NCBI GenBank assembly: GCA_030837305.1
Contig: JAUPKT010000573.1
Location: 1 to 5,503, forward strand
From: Thermodesulfobacteriota bacterium
GTDB taxonomy: Bacteria; Desulfobacterota; Desulfomonilia; Desulfomonilales; Desulfomonilaceae
Length of the DNA: 5,503 bases
Reading direction: 5' to 3'
This document shows, in pieces, positions 5,391 through 5,503 of the stretch; positions within the stretch are counted from its first letter, which is position 1, and every line of letters starts with the position of its first letter. A model generated the notes under the pieces. That model searched no databases. It was not told the DNA's origin and was given only the letters and a program-made list of their open reading frames with translations. The position numbers were made by a program, and so were the translations under genes.

Positions 5391-5503
5391 TTGAACCAAG
5401 AACAAGAAACAAATCGAGAGCCTCTCTTGAGTGTTCGGGACATTACCAAGAGTTTCGGCGGTGTTACTGCTTTGGCAAGCGTGAGTGTCGATGTGTTTCC
5501 CGG
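5391..5503 (+). CDS. livG: Branched-chain amino acid-type ABC transporter ATP-binding protein LivG, 3'-partial
   Basis: Only the first 37 codons are in the window. After a short polar leader (MNQEQETNREP) the sequence reads LLSVRDITKSFGGVTALASV, followed by SVDVFPG. This is the classic first beta hairpin of an ABC ATPase of the LivG type, with the A-loop-region Phe in KSFGG; the Walker A motif would follow about ten residues beyond the window edge. The start is TTG 5391, supported by GGGGAG 7 nt upstream; no ATG or GTG is available between the upstream TAA and the conserved domain. It lies 73 nt after livM in the same direction. LivG rather than LivF is favoured by the KSFGGVTAL pattern and the position right after livM. 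It would hydrolyse ATP on the cytoplasmic face to drive import. Confidence 0.92.
   Translation, partial: MNQEQETNREPLLSVRDITKSFGGVTALASVSVDVFP

Overview
The window looks like a piece of chromosome from a strictly anaerobic, selenoprotein-making bacterium, most plausibly a sulfate-reducing or syntrophic member of the Desulfobacterota (former Deltaproteobacteria). The reasons are the MvhD-type electron-transfer subunit with an in-frame TGA at a conserved cysteine position, an adjacent FdhB/FrhB-like iron-sulfur protein, and the general style of the genes. The assignment is an inference; no rRNA or other taxonomic marker is present. All recognised genes lie on the + strand.

Layout. (1) Positions 1-287: the C-terminal part of an MvhD-family protein (delta subunit of the F420-non-reducing hydrogenase / heterodisulfide reductase system; BamF of class II benzoyl-CoA reductase belongs to the same family). 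An in-frame TGA at 54-56 replaces the first Cys of the family's GC-x-x-GDCHY motif and is followed by a hairpin that fits a bacterial SECIS element, so it is read here as selenocysteine. An ordinary caller would start the gene at ATG 93 and lose the metal-binding motif. (2) 355-1179 (or from TTG 322): a protein with an FrhB/FdhB-like N-terminal half and two ferredoxin-type 4Fe-4S motifs, the likely electron-transfer partner of the preceding protein. (3) 1394-1933: an isochorismatase-family cysteine hydrolase with an intact Asp-Lys-Cys triad. (4) 2053-5503: a branched-chain-amino-acid-type (HAAT) ABC importer in the order livK (periplasmic binding protein), livH and livM (permeases, directly adjacent) and the first 37 codons of livG (ATPase, TTG start), which runs off the end.

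How they may work together. Genes 1 and 2 form the end of a cytoplasmic Hdr/Mvh-type electron-transfer module that moves electrons among flavin, FeS and ferredoxin/NADH/formate partners. The Liv-type system imports an amino acid, aromatic acid or similar carboxylate. The cysteine hydrolase between them could act on an amide or related small molecule. Sec-containing MvhD-like proteins are known both in Hdr complexes and as BamF, and HAAT transporters often accompany aromatic-acid catabolic genes, so an anaerobic aromatic or amino-acid degradation locus is a reasonable but unproven reading.

Non-coding sequence. The gaps are short (34-67, 214, 119, 97, 0 and 73 nt). They hold strong Shine-Dalgarno sequences and three small perfect inverted repeats: one overlapping the hydrolase Shine-Dalgarno, one upstream of livK and one just upstream of livH. 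No convincing rho-independent terminator, sigma-70 or sigma-54 promoter, tRNA, mobile element or CRISPR array was found.
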